Positions 32,855 through 41,854 of a DNA stretch of 64,000 nt are shown piece after piece. Origin of the DNA: DASZTV01 sp035550655 (lineage in GTDB: Bacteria > Actinomycetota > Actinomycetes > JAFAQI01). A program made the position numbers and the translations under genes. The stretch is from assembly GCA_035550655.1 (NCBI GenBank), contig DASZOU010000016.1, positions 76,012 through 140,011 of the forward strand, read 5' to 3'. Position 1 is the first letter of the stretch; each line of letters begins with the position of its first letter. Below the pieces are notes generated by a model that worked only from the letters and a program-made list of their open reading frames with translations, was not told where the DNA came from and did not search any database.

Positions 32855-34630
32855 CTAGCTGATCGACCGGCGCCGCAGGGCGACGAGCGACAGGCCGGCA
32901 AGCGCGAGGACGCCACCACCGATCGGCAGCCACGGCGACGAGCCGGTGTTCGGCAGCGTCACGTGATGCGGAGCCGTGCCCTGAACCTGCGGGCCGTGCA
33001 GCGTGACGGAGCCGTTGAGGTGGATGTTCGCCGTACCACCCGCGTTGCCGCTGGCACACGTCGCCTTGGCGACCAGTGTGTCCTCGAGCGAGCCGCTCGG
33101 GGAGTCGGCCGGCACGTTGACCGTGATCTGCACGTCATCGTGGCCGCCCGGTTTGATGTCCGGCAGCTTGCTCCAGGTCACATCGCTGTTCGTGGAGCTC
33201 GAGTCCGCGTTCGGGCTGGTGTCGCCAACCGTCCACGTCGGGTTGCCGCTCTCCGCGTCGATCTTGTCCTCGAACGACACGTTGGTCAGCGTGCAGTTGT
33301 ACGGGTTGTCGGCGCTGAGGGTCACGGTGAACGGGTGACCCGCCTGAACGTCGGAGCTGCTCGGGGTCTTGCTCACCGGGATGTGGCACTCGATGCCGCC
33401 CGACGGAACCTCGGCGTTCGACTCGAAGTGGCCGACCCGCAGGTCGACACCGGTCTTGATGCCCAGGCCGGTCAGCACGCTGTCGAGCTGCTTGGTGACC
33501 GAGTCGAGAGCGGACAGGACCGGGGTCAGGATCGGGTTCAGCAGCGGTGCGAGCGGGCCGCCGACGCTGGAGGCCGTCGTGTTGTTCAGGCTGATCACCT
33601 GAACGCTGATCAGGTCGGCCGATGCGGTCACCTTGTCGTTGGTGACGGTGACCGTCGGCTTGCCGCCGATCTGGACGCGCAGCAGGCCGTCGACATCGAT
33701 GGTGAGGCCGTTGGTGCCGAGCAGCTGCTCCTCGGTCAACGTCGAGGTCTGGCCACCGGCCGTGATCGACAGGACGTCCTTCTGCTTGTCGCCGCTGCCG
33801 TAGGTCACGAACGAGGAGTTGTCGCCACCCGCGTACGCCTGGAGCACGAGCGGGTTGATGACCTTGATGTCGATCTCCGCGCCCGGGATGCCCTTGAACA
33901 GCTGGATCTCGGCGGTGTGCAGCAAGGTGGTCGAGCTCAACCCGAAGTTGCCCGAGTTGTTCGCGAGCAGCTCTTCGAGCGAGTTGTTCTGGACCGTGCC
34001 GTTAGCGGCGAGAACGGCCTGGTTGGTCGCAACCGGCAGCACCTCGGCGTTGGCGATCGTGGCCTGGCCGGCCGAGATCGGCGTGTTCGGGCCGAGGACG
34101 CAGAAGTCACCGTTGCTCGGCGTGTTCGCGGTGGCGATGTCCGGCTGGACATCGACGTTCGCGACCGGCGCGAGCGGGAGGTTGAGAATGCGAGCCGTCT
34201 TCACCTGGTTCGGCGGGGGCGACTCGGCCTCAGCCTGGGTGAGCTGCACCTGCGGAACGCTCGCGGAACCCTGGCCCAGGTTGAGGCTGACGCCGGCCGC
34301 GCGGCCGTAGGCGTTGTGGCCATTCGGGCTCTTGCTGGTGAGCAGCTTCTCACCCAGGTTGTTCACAGTCTGCAATGTCTTGTTGGACACGGCAGAGGCG
34401 CTCTGCGCGAGACTGAGCTGAGCAAGGCTCAGCGACGTCACGTTGAGCGCGTCGAGGAACACGAAATCACCGTTCGAGAAGCCCTGGATGGTCCCGTTGA
34501 CCGGAGGATTCGGATCGTTAGTGACCGTCAGGGAGCTGGCAGCCGCTGAACCGCCCAGCGCAAGGGGCACCACTGTGCCCACTGTCGCGAGAAGCACCGT
34601 GAGGCGCGCTCGCTTCGCCGTCATACGCAT
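32855..34630 (-). CDS. LPXTG-anchored surface protein (choice-of-anchor type)
   Basis: 591 residues. A signal peptide occupies about 1-32 (basic start, LTVLLATVGTVVPLALGG, AAA cleavage region). The body is rich in Asn, Thr and Val beta-strand sequence; a DUF11/CARDB-like segment appears near 425-530 (HPFTVTLSADNPYNCTLTNV). The C-terminus is a sortase signal: LPNTG at 559-563, a hydrophobic helix, then RRRS. It should be covalently linked to the cell wall. It is monocistronic by the hairpin downstream. No sortase gene is in the window. Confidence 0.88.
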   Translation of the reverse strand: MRMTAKRARLTVLLATVGTVVPLALGGSAAASSLTVTNDPNPPVNGTIQGFSNGDFVFLDALNVTSLSLAQLSLAQSASAVSNKTLQTVNNLGEKLLTSKSPNGHNAYGRAAGVSLNLGQGSASVPQVQLTQAEAESPPPNQVKTARILNLPLAPVANVDVQPDIATANTPSNGDFCVLGPNTPISAGQATIANAEVLPVATNQAVLAANGTVQNNSLEELLANNSGNFGLSSTTLLHTAEIQLFKGIPGAEIDIKVINPLVLQAYAGGDNSSFVTYGSGDKQKDVLSITAGGQTSTLTEEQLLGTNGLTIDVDGLLRVQIGGKPTVTVTNDKVTASADLISVQVISLNNTTASSVGGPLAPLLNPILTPVLSALDSVTKQLDSVLTGLGIKTGVDLRVGHFESNAEVPSGGIECHIPVSKTPSSSDVQAGHPFTVTLSADNPYNCTLTNVSFEDKIDAESGNPTWTVGDTSPNADSSSTNSDVTWSKLPDIKPGGHDDVQITVNVPADSPSGSLEDTLVAKATCASGNAGGTANIHLNGSVTLHGPQVQGTAPHHVTLPNTGSSPWLPIGGGVLALAGLSLVALRRRSIS

Positions 34631-34752
34631 GTGTGACCGACCCCAAGTCTAGGTAGGCATCCGATAGGACTATTTGTACCGCACAACTGTATAAACGAGC
34701 ATACCCGCCACGCGGTACGGCATGCGCGCGGGGGCATGGACGGGCCTCGAGC
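34631..34752 (-). promoter_or_regulatory. AT-richer upstream region of the surface-protein gene
   Basis: The stretch 34665-34705 is clearly AT-richer than its surroundings and probably holds the promoter of the LPXTG gene. TATACA on the minus strand (34693 to 34688) is a possible -10, but no good -35 is at the right distance, so the exact promoter is not fixed. Confidence 0.35.
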
Positions 34753-34778
34753 AAACGGGTGGTTCTTGCCCGTTTTTT
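34753..34778 (+). terminator. Intrinsic-type terminator oriented on the plus strand
   Basis: AAACGGG (34753-34759), a nine-base loop, CCCGTTT (34769-34775) and a T-run 34773-34778 form a classical factor-independent terminator for rightward transcription. All annotated genes on both sides read leftward, so there is no obvious sense transcript to stop. On the minus strand the hairpin lacks a T-run, but it may still act after the VWA gene, whose stop begins at 34778. Confidence 0.55.
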
Positions 34779-36205
34779 CAGACGGGAAGCAGACCCTCCA
34801 CGAATTCTTGCAGTTGCGCAACGTTCCGGCACTCGATCATCGGCATCACTTCGGCGTAGGTCGCTGCCGCCGAGTCGCCGGATGACCAGTACTGGCGCGG
34901 CTCCGGGTTCAGCCAGAACGCGTGTCGTGCCTGCCGGACCATCCCACGCAGCGCCGGGAGCGCGGGCGCCCGGTAGTTGGTGCGCGCGTCGCCGAGCACC
35001 AACAGCGAGGTCTTCGGCGTGACCGCATCCGGCCACTTCTGGGCGAACACCTCGAACGCGTGCCCGTAGTCGCTGTGGCCGTCGTACCAGACCACGTCCG
35101 CCTCGGTCGACATCCGGGCAAGCGCGTCGACCACGTCCCCGCCCCGGTCGAAGAAGTCCGTGACCTCGTCGGTCGTGTCGACGAAAGCGAACACCCGTAC
35201 CTTCGCGAACTGCTCACGCAGCGCAAACGCGAGCAAGACCGTGAAATGCGCGAACGCCGCTACGGAGCCGCTGACGTCACACAGCACGACGAGCTCGGGC
35301 TTGTGCGGCTTGTGCGGCTTGAAGATGGTGGTGAGCGGGACGCCGCCGCTCGACAGCGAGGCCCGCACGGTACGCCGGACGTCGAGCCGGCCGCGGCGGC
35401 CGAGCCGCCGCTTCGCGGTGAGCCGCGTCGCCAGCCGCCGGGCGAGCGGATGAACCTGGCGGCGCAGCTGCGCGAGGTCGTCGCGTGACGCCCGCAGGAA
35501 CTCCACCTGCTCGACCAGCGGCTTCACCGCGGTCTTGGCGATCGCCTCGGCTCCTCGGTCCTCCGCCAGCCGGCGACGGACCTCGGACTCGACCATCTCC
35601 TCGAAGGCCTTGATGCGCTCGGTGAGCATCTGGCGGGCGACCCGCTCGGCGAGTCCGCCCCGGTCCTGGCCCTGCAGGACGGCCTCGAGCAACGAAGCCA
35701 TGAGCGTCTCCGGGTTGAGCGCGCGCAACACCCGGTAGGTGAACCACGACTGCCGGCCCGGCTGGCCGTCGGCTCGGCCGAGCCCGTTGACCGCCTCGCG
35801 GGCCAGCCGCCGCAGCGCCTCATCGTCGCCCGACAGGAGGACGTCGCGCAACCGGTCACGCAGCTCGCTGCGCAGGGCATCGAGGTCCGCGGCGTCGATC
35901 TCCTCCAGCTCGTCGCCGTCGAGATCGGCATCGCCGCCGAGCTGCCGGCCGTCGCCGATCGCCGGCGGCCACCACAGGTCGAAGAGCCGGTCGAACGCCG
36001 GACGGTGCGCCGCTCGCTTGACGACCGTCGCGGCGTACGCCGCGCGCAGCTGGTCGCGATCGAGCAGGTCGATCGTGGTCACGGCGCGACCGGCGTCCAG
36101 CGACTCCGCCATCGACACCGCGAGCCCGGCCGCCCGGAGCGCGCCGACGAACGACACGTGCCGGTCGAGCAGCCCGGCGCCGGTGGCGGTGTCGTCGTCG
36201 GTCAT
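34778..36205 (-). CDS. VWA domain-containing CoxE-like protein
   Basis: 475 residues. A helical, charged N-terminal region (about 1-270) is followed by a von Willebrand A domain with the MIDAS motif DVSGSVAAF and later VDTTDEVTDFF and LVLGDARTNYR. Such proteins work with MoxR-family AAA ATPases as metallo-chaperone or complex-assembly pairs. The MoxR gene is directly upstream with a one-base overlap (TGATG). The client is unknown; no carbon-monoxide dehydrogenase genes are here. Confidence 0.9.
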   Translation of the reverse strand: MTDDDTATGAGLLDRHVSFVGALRAAGLAVSMAESLDAGRAVTTIDLLDRDQLRAAYAATVVKRAAHRPAFDRLFDLWWPPAIGDGRQLGGDADLDGDELEEIDAADLDALRSELRDRLRDVLLSGDDEALRRLAREAVNGLGRADGQPGRQSWFTYRVLRALNPETLMASLLEAVLQGQDRGGLAERVARQMLTERIKAFEEMVESEVRRRLAEDRGAEAIAKTAVKPLVEQVEFLRASRDDLAQLRRQVHPLARRLATRLTAKRRLGRRGRLDVRRTVRASLSSGGVPLTTIFKPHKPHKPELVVLCDVSGSVAAFAHFTVLLAFALREQFAKVRVFAFVDTTDEVTDFFDRGGDVVDALARMSTEADVVWYDGHSDYGHAFEVFAQKWPDAVTPKTSLLVLGDARTNYRAPALPALRGMVRQARHAFWLNPEPRQYWSSGDSAAATYAEVMPMIECRNVAQLQEFVEGLLPV

Positions 36206-37062
36206 CAGTTGAGGCCGAGCTCCTTGACCGCACGGGCATGGTCGGTGGAGTGCTTGAGCACGACCCCCAGGGTGGTGGCGACCGTCTCCTCGTCGAGGGT
36301 GTCGAGACCGAGGGCGACGAGGGTGCGCGCCCAGTCGATGCTCTCCGCGATGCTCGGCGCCTTCTTCAGCTCGAGCGCCCGCAACGTGCGGATGGTGCGC
36401 ACCAGCTGTTCGGCCAGCGCCTCGACGACCTCGGGCACCCGCGTCAGCACGATCTGCTTCTCCCGCTCGGCGTCCGGGTAGTCCACGTGCAGGAACAGGC
36501 AGCGGCGCTTGAGCGCTTCGGAGAGCTCGCGGGTTGCGTTCGAGGTGAGAACGACAAACGGCTTGCGGACCGCTTCGATCGTGCCCAGCTCGGGGATGGT
36601 CACCTGGAAGTCACTCAGCACCTCGAGCAGCAGACCCTCGACCTCGACGTCGGCCTTGTCGGTCTCGTCGACGAGCAGCACGGTCGGCTCGGTCCGCCGG
36701 ATCGCCGTCAGCAACGGGCGAGCCAGCAGAAACTCCTCCGAGAAGATGTCGTCGTGGGTCTCCTCCCACGCCTGCTCACCCGCGGCTTGGATCCGCAGCA
36801 GCTGCTTGCGGTAGTTCCACTCGTACAGCGCGCGCGCCTCGTCGAGACCCTCGTAGCACTGCAGCCGGACGAGCTCCGCATCGGCGGCAGCCGCCACCGC
36901 CTTTGCCAGCTCGGTCTTGCCGGTTCCCGCCGGGCCTTCGACGAGCAGGGGCTTGCCGAGCGCGTCGGCCAGGAACACCGTCGTGGCGATCGCGTCGTCG
37001 GCGAGATAGCCGGTCGCGGCCAGCCGGGTCCGGACGTCGTCCGGCGAGGCGAAGAACGACAT
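36205..37062 (-). CDS. MoxR-family AAA+ ATPase
   Basis: 285 residues. Walker A GPAGTGKTELAKA, Walker B VLLVDETDKAD, sensor 1 VLTSNATRELSEALKRRC (with arginine finger) are all present. It has the compact MoxR shape with C-terminal lid (APSIAESIDWARTL). It would remodel or load a client together with the VWA partner downstream. ATG at 37062 begins SFFASPDDVRTRL; a modest purine-rich site lies upstream. Confidence 0.93.
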   Translation of the reverse strand: MSFFASPDDVRTRLAATGYLADDAIATTVFLADALGKPLLVEGPAGTGKTELAKAVAAAADAELVRLQCYEGLDEARALYEWNYRKQLLRIQAAGEQAWEETHDDIFSEEFLLARPLLTAIRRTEPTVLLVDETDKADVEVEGLLLEVLSDFQVTIPELGTIEAVRKPFVVLTSNATRELSEALKRRCLFLHVDYPDAEREKQIVLTRVPEVVEALAEQLVRTIRTLRALELKKAPSIAESIDWARTLVALGLDTLDEETVATTLGVVLKHSTDHARAVKELGLN

Positions 37063-37127
37063 CCAGGGCTCCCCTGTCAGTTGCCATGGCGCGCACGGTC
37101 GCTGCGCCTGGTCTTCCGAACCTGATT

Positions 37128-37559
37128 CTACGAGGCGAGGCCGTCCTCGCGCTGCCCCCGTCGGTCAGGGGGCCCGACGGCCTTGGCGATCCACACCGAG
37201 AGCGCGGCTAGCGGAAGCTCCAGCAGGACGGCCGAGCCGATCGCCTGCACGAGGTTCCAGCCGCTCGCCGTCGTGATGTCGAACCACGCATCGATGAACA
37301 GCAGGGCCGCGGTCGCGGCGGCGCTGCTCGCCACCCACGCCGAGCGCCGGTAGGCGAGCCAGGCCGTCACCACCAGGGCGGCGAACTCGAACGCGTCGAA
37401 CCCGACCCACGCGACGTCCCAGTGGCGGCTGGTGGTGTGGTCCGGGAGCACCACGCCCAGGTAGATGATCCACGGCACGAGCAGAAACGCGAGGCCGAAG
37501 TAGAGCGGTGCGACCCAGCGCGGCATCGGCGCCGCGATCAGGTCGGGCAGGTTCGGCAT
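37128..37559 (-). CDS. Four-helix membrane protein of unknown function
   Basis: 143 residues, with four hydrophobic helices (WVAPLYFGLAFLLVPWIIYLG; FDAFEFAALVVTAWLAY; WVASSAAATAALLFIDAWF; VLLELPLAALSVWIAKAVG). ATG at 37559 follows AGGAG by about six bases. It lies between proA and the MoxR gene on the same strand, with short gaps. Conserved-looking acidic residues inside helices (DAFE, DAWFD) may be functional. I do not recognise a characterised family. Confidence 0.75.
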   Translation of the reverse strand: MPNLPDLIAAPMPRWVAPLYFGLAFLLVPWIIYLGVVLPDHTTSRHWDVAWVGFDAFEFAALVVTAWLAYRRSAWVASSAAATAALLFIDAWFDITTASGWNLVQAIGSAVLLELPLAALSVWIAKAVGPPDRRGQREDGLAS

Positions 37560-37588
37560 CCGCCGCTCCTTCGCGCCGTACCGGTCGG

Positions 37589-38833
37589 TCAGGTGCGGAT
37601 CTGGCCGTTGCCCGTGACGACCCAGGTGGTGCTGGTCAGCTCGGGCAGCGCCATCGGGCCGCGCGCGTGCAGCTTCTGGTTGGAGATCCCGATCTCGGCA
37701 CCGAACCCGAACTGCTCGCCGTCGGTGAACCGAGTCGAGGCGTTGATCATCACCGCAGCCGAATCAAGCCCGGCGACGAACGACTGCGACGCCTCGAGCG
37801 AACGCGTCACGATCGCCTCGGTGTGGCCGCTGCCCCACCGGCGGATGTGCGCGACCGCCTCCTGCAGTGATCCCACGACACCGACCGCGAGATCCAGCGA
37901 GAGGTACTCCGCCTCCCAGTCCTCATCGGTCACGGGCACGACGCCGTCGGCGTACGACGCAGTGGTCGCGTCGCCGTGGATCGTGACGCCGGCCTCCTGC
38001 AACGCCTTGAGCGCGCTCGGCAAGAACTCAGCCGCGATGGCTTCGTGGACGAGCATCGTCTCGGCGGCGTTGCAGACGCTGGGCCGCTGCGTCTTGGCGT
38101 TGAGGATGATGTCGATCGCCATGGCGATGTCTGCGTCGGCGTCGATGTAGACGTGGCAGTTGCCGACACCGGTCTCGATCACGGGCACCGTCGACTCCTC
38201 GACGACGCTGCGGATGAGGCCGGCGCCACCCCGCGGGATGAGCACGTCGACGAGGCCCCTCGCGCGCATCAGATGCTTGGCCGACTCGTGATCGTGACCG
38301 GGGACCAGCTGCACGCAGCCGTCGGGCAACCCCGCCTTGCTCGCAGCCTCGGCAAGGATGTTCACGAGCGCCGCATTGCTGTCTCGCGCGCTGGAGGATC
38401 CGCGCAGCAGCACGGCGTTGCCGCTCTTCAAGCACAGTCCGGCGGCGTCGACCGTCACGTTCGGCCGGGCTTCGTAGATGATCCCGACGACCCCCATCGG
38501 CACCCGCACCTGGCGCAAGGTGAGTCCGTTCGGCAGCGTCGATCCCCGGACGACCTCGCCGACCGGGTCGGGAAGCTTCGCGACCTGGCGCAGCCCGTCC
38601 GCCATCGCCGAGATCCGGCCCTCGTCGAGGCGAAGCCGGTCGACCAGCGGGTTGTCGGGATCGCGCGCGACGTCGGCGGCATTCGCCGCGAGCACATCGG
38701 CCGCCGAGGCTTCGAGGGCGTCGGCCATCGCGAGCAACGCGGCGTCCTTCACCGCGCGAGGAAGCGGCGCGAGCGCGGCCGCGGCCTCGCGCGCCCGGCG
38801 CGCAGTAGCCAGAACCTCGTCAGCAGAAGCCAT
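37589..38833 (-). CDS. proA: Glutamate-5-semialdehyde dehydrogenase (gamma-glutamyl phosphate reductase)
   Basis: 414 residues, family length. The catalytic Cys lies in TQRPSVCNAAETMLVHE, with further marks MGVVGIIYEARPNVTVDAAGLCLKSGNA and RGPMALPELTSTTWVV near the end. It reduces gamma-glutamyl phosphate to glutamate semialdehyde in proline synthesis with NADPH. ATG at 38833 starts ASADEVLATARRAREAA. It follows proB, but a 23-base-arm palindrome separates them (38872-38934), so the pair may not be simply cotranscribed. Confidence 0.97.
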   Translation of the reverse strand: MASADEVLATARRAREAAAALAPLPRAVKDAALLAMADALEASAADVLAANAADVARDPDNPLVDRLRLDEGRISAMADGLRQVAKLPDPVGEVVRGSTLPNGLTLRQVRVPMGVVGIIYEARPNVTVDAAGLCLKSGNAVLLRGSSSARDSNAALVNILAEAASKAGLPDGCVQLVPGHDHESAKHLMRARGLVDVLIPRGGAGLIRSVVEESTVPVIETGVGNCHVYIDADADIAMAIDIILNAKTQRPSVCNAAETMLVHEAIAAEFLPSALKALQEAGVTIHGDATTASYADGVVPVTDEDWEAEYLSLDLAVGVVGSLQEAVAHIRRWGSGHTEAIVTRSLEASQSFVAGLDSAAVMINASTRFTDGEQFGFGAEIGISNQKLHARGPMALPELTSTTWVVTGNGQIRT

Positions 38834-38871
38834 GCGCAAATCGTACGGCGCTCCATCGCGCGCCGAAATCC

Positions 38872-38934
38872 GCGTGATCTTGACGAAAGCGGCGTTATGA
38901 GGGCTCCAAAGCGCCGCTTTCGTCAAGATCACGC
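38872..38934. repeat. Perfect 23-base-arm palindrome between proB and proA
   Basis: Left arm 38872-38894 begins GCGTGATCTTGACGAAAG and right arm 38912-38934 is its exact reverse complement; the 17-base loop is TTATGAGGGCTCCAAAG. The remaining spacer (38835-38871, 38935-38966) has no recognisable signal. The length and perfection exceed an ordinary terminator and suggest a REP-like mobile palindrome or an attenuating RNA hairpin. No second copy was seen in this window. Confidence 0.85.
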
Positions 38935-38966
38935 CGGGGTTGCCGGGGGGGTGGTTTGTCGCGGGG

Positions 38967-40079
38967 TCAGAGGAGGGCGAGGTCGTCCCGGTGGACGACC
39001 TCCCTCGAGTACGGCGCGCCGAGCTCGGCCACCAGGTCATGCGTCGAGCGGCCGAGCAGCGGCGGCAGCTCCGCCGCGTCGTACGCCACCAGCCCGCGCG
39101 CCACCACCCGGCCCGCCGCGTCGAGAAGATCCACCGGGTCGCCGGCCGCGAAGTCGCCCTCCACCGCGGTGATCCCCGCAGGCAGCAGCGAGCTCCGCCG
39201 GTCCACGACCGCGGTGACCGCCCCGTCGTCGAGCCGCACGCTGCCGCGGGCCGTCGTCGCGTGCGCGAGCCAGAGCAGCCGGGCCGGGGCCCGCTTGCCG
39301 GTGGGGTGAAAGCACGTGCCGACGTCAGCGCCGGACAACGCCGCCGACACCTCATCGGCATGCACGAGCAACGTCGGCACGCCGGCCCCCGCCGCGATTC
39401 GCGCCGCGGCCACCTTGGTGGCCATGCCGCCCGAGCCCACCCCCGCCTTGCCGACCGCGCCGAGCCGCACGTGAGCGAGATCGGCCTCGCTGCGGACGTC
39501 GGAGATCCGCGTCGCCGGACCGTGGCTGGGGTCCGTGTCGTAGACGCCGTCCACGTCGGAGAGCAGGACCAGCGCATCGGCGCTCACCAGATGCGTCGCC
39601 AGCGCCGCGAGCCGGTCGTTGTCGCCGAAGCGGATCTCCTCCGTCGCGACGGTGTCGTTCTCGTTGACGACCGGTACGACGCCCAGACCCAGCAGCCGCT
39701 CGAACGTGCGCGCGGCGTTGCGGTAGTGCGCGCGGCGCACGACGTCGTCCGCCGTCAGCAACACCTGTCCGACGGTCAGGCCATGCCGGCCGAAAGCCTC
39801 GGTGTAGCGGGCGACGAGCATTCCCTGCCCGACGCTCGCCGCGGCCTGTTGGGTCGCGAGATCGCGCGGGCGCTTGGCCAGCCCGAGCGGGCTGAGACCC
39901 GCTGCGATCGCACCCGACGAGACCAGCACCACCTGAGAGCCCGCGCCGACCCGGGCCGCGATGGCATCGACGATGCGGTCGACGCGCGCCGTGTCGAGTC
40001 CGCCGTGCGAGCTCGCGAGTGACGACGAACCGACCTTCACGACGAGACGTTTGGCCGCGGCGACGACATCACGGCTCAT
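38967..40079 (-). CDS. proB: Glutamate 5-kinase
   Basis: 370 residues. The amino-acid-kinase domain (1 to about 255) has LVVKVGSSSLAS, VVLVSSGAIAAGLSPLG, VVPVVNENDTVA and SDVDGVYDTDP; a C-terminal PUA domain follows (about 275-355, GAVTAVVDRRSSLLPAGI). It phosphorylates glutamate, the feedback-controlled first step of proline synthesis. ATG at 40079 comes one base after the obg stop; ATGs at 40088/40091 would overlap obg. It is downstream of obg as in many actinobacteria. Confidence 0.97.
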   Translation of the reverse strand: MSRDVVAAAKRLVVKVGSSSLASSHGGLDTARVDRIVDAIAARVGAGSQVVLVSSGAIAAGLSPLGLAKRPRDLATQQAAASVGQGMLVARYTEAFGRHGLTVGQVLLTADDVVRRAHYRNAARTFERLLGLGVVPVVNENDTVATEEIRFGDNDRLAALATHLVSADALVLLSDVDGVYDTDPSHGPATRISDVRSEADLAHVRLGAVGKAGVGSGGMATKVAAARIAAGAGVPTLLVHADEVSAALSGADVGTCFHPTGKRAPARLLWLAHATTARGSVRLDDGAVTAVVDRRSSLLPAGITAVEGDFAAGDPVDLLDAAGRVVARGLVAYDAAELPPLLGRSTHDLVAELGAPYSREVVHRDDLALL

Positions 40080-40080
40080 G

Positions 40081-41568
40081 TCAGTCATCATCCGGGTCGT
40101 CGGCCTCGAACGGATCGTCCGGCAACCCTTCGGCCTCCGTGTCGTACGCCGTCCGCCGGGCCCTGCGCGAGGCCTTGCGGTCGTCCGCACGCGGCCGGTG
40201 CCGCTCTTCGAGTCGCTCGTCGGTACCGCGACCCCCGTGCGGCGCCGACGCCGAGAACGCGAGCGACGGCACCCAGTCGAAGGTCACGTCGCCGATCGTG
40301 ACCTCGGCGCCCGTGCGAGCGCCCAGGCCCGCGAGCGCATCCTCGACCCCGAGCCGGGCGAGCCGATCCGCCAGGTAGCCCACCGCCTCGTCGTTGCTGA
40401 AGTCGGTCTGCTGCACCCACCGTCTCGGGCGGTCACCGGTCACCAGGTAGGACTGCTCGCCCACCACCTCGACGCTGAAACCCTCGTCGCGGACCGGCGC
40501 GGGGCGCAGCACTATGCGCGTCGGCTCGGCGGTGGGCAGCTCGGCGCGCCATTGCGCGACGCGCTCGGCCATCGCGAACCCCAGCTCGCGCAGCCCGGTG
40601 CGGCTCGCCGCCGAGATCTCGAACACCGGCGCACCGAGCCGTTCTCCCACTTCGCTGCGCACCATCTCGGCAAGGTCGCGCGCGTCGGGCACGTCGATCT
40701 TGTTGAGGGCGATGATCCGCGGCCGCGCCGACAAGCCACCGGCGACCAGGTCGTCGTACGCCTCAAGCTCCCGCTCGATGGTCTCGAGGTCGGTCAACGG
40801 GTCCCGGCCGGGCTCGGCCGTCGCGCAGTCGATGACGTGGACGAGTACCGAGCAACGCTCGATGTGCCGCAAGAACTCCAGGCCGAGCCCCCGCCCGGTG
40901 CTCGCGCCCGGCACCAGGCCCGGCACGTCGGCCACCGTGAACGTCACCTCGCCCGCCTCGACCACGCCGAGGTTGGGAACGAGCGTCGTGAAGGGGTAGT
41001 CGGCGATCTTCGGTTTGGCCGCCGACATCGCCGCGATGAGCGAGGACTTGCCCGCGTTGGGGAAGCCGATGAGAGCGACGTCGGCCACCGTCTTGAGCTC
41101 GAGCAGCGCGTCGATGGCCTCACCCGGCTCGCCGAGCAAGGCGAAGCCCGGCGCCTTGCGTCGCGACGATGCGAGCGCGGCGTTGCCGAGCCCGCCGCGG
41201 CCGCCACGCGCAACCACGAACCGGGTGCCGGCGCCGACGAGGTCAGCGAGGAACTCTCCCGTGTCGTTGTCCCGGACGACGGTGCCATCCGGGACGGAGA
41301 CAAGCAGGTCGCCACCCTCGGCGCCGGAACGCATCGAGCCTTGACCGGGCTTCCCGCTGGCAGCGCGTTGATGCGGGTGGCGATGGACGTCGAGCAACGT
41401 CGTGACGCTGGGATCGACGACGAGTACGACGTCGCCGCCGCGGCCGCCGTCACCGCCGTCCGGGCCGCCGAGCGGCTTGAACTTCTCGCGATGAACGGAG
41501 GCGCATCCGTTTCCGCCGTTGCCGCCGGCCGCGTGCAGGACCGCGCGGTCGACGAAGGTCGCGGCCAT
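40081..41568 (-). CDS. obg: GTPase Obg (CgtA)
   Basis: 495 residues. The N-terminal glycine-rich Obg fold (about 1-158: FVDRAVLHAAGGNGGNGC, GGPDGGDGGRGGDV), the G domain with G1 GFPNAGKSS, G3 DVPGLVPGA and G4 NKID, and a C-terminal OCT domain (about 350-430) end in an acidic tail. It is a ribosome-associated GTPase for 50S assembly and stress control. It lies 18 bases behind rpmA in the rplU-rpmA-obg-proB order found in most bacteria. Confidence 0.98.
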   Translation of the reverse strand: MAATFVDRAVLHAAGGNGGNGCASVHREKFKPLGGPDGGDGGRGGDVVLVVDPSVTTLLDVHRHPHQRAASGKPGQGSMRSGAEGGDLLVSVPDGTVVRDNDTGEFLADLVGAGTRFVVARGGRGGLGNAALASSRRKAPGFALLGEPGEAIDALLELKTVADVALIGFPNAGKSSLIAAMSAAKPKIADYPFTTLVPNLGVVEAGEVTFTVADVPGLVPGASTGRGLGLEFLRHIERCSVLVHVIDCATAEPGRDPLTDLETIERELEAYDDLVAGGLSARPRIIALNKIDVPDARDLAEMVRSEVGERLGAPVFEISAASRTGLRELGFAMAERVAQWRAELPTAEPTRIVLRPAPVRDEGFSVEVVGEQSYLVTGDRPRRWVQQTDFSNDEAVGYLADRLARLGVEDALAGLGARTGAEVTIGDVTFDWVPSLAFSASAPHGGRGTDERLEERHRPRADDRKASRRARRTAYDTEAEGLPDDPFEADDPDDD

Positions 41569-41586
41569 CGGCCGCGGTCCCGAGTA

Positions 41587-41844
41587 CTACTCGGCGACGG
41601 TGGTGACGCTCACGACGCGGCGGCCGCGCTTGTGGCCGAACTCGACGGCACCCGCCGCGAGCGCGAACAGCGTGTCGTCGCCACCGCGGCCGACGTTGTC
41701 ACCGGGATGGAAGTGCGTGCCGCGCTGGCGGACGAGGATCTCGCCGGCGTTGACGACCTGGCCGCCGAACCGCTTCACACCGAGTCGCTGCGCGTTCGAG
41801 TCCCGGCCGTTGCGGCTGGAGGACGCGCCCTTCTTGTGTGCCAT
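41587..41844 (-). CDS. rpmA: 50S ribosomal protein L27 (bL27)
   Basis: 85 residues, family length. AHKKGASSSRNGRDSNAQRLGVKRFGGQVVNAGEI is the conserved N-terminal half and RQRGTHFHPGDNVGRGGDDTLF the second. L27 reaches into the peptidyl-transferase centre. There is no N-terminal cleavage extension of the Firmicutes type. It is ten bases downstream of rplU. Confidence 0.98.
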   Translation of the reverse strand: MAHKKGASSSRNGRDSNAQRLGVKRFGGQVVNAGEILVRQRGTHFHPGDNVGRGGDDTLFALAAGAVEFGHKRGRRVVSVTTVAE

Positions 41845-41854
41845 CTCGCGGCCC

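Noticed and set aside
34778..37062. VWA/MoxR pair as a toxin-like or defence ternary system
   Set aside because: Only the two common chaperone-type genes are present; no effector or other defence gene adjoins them.
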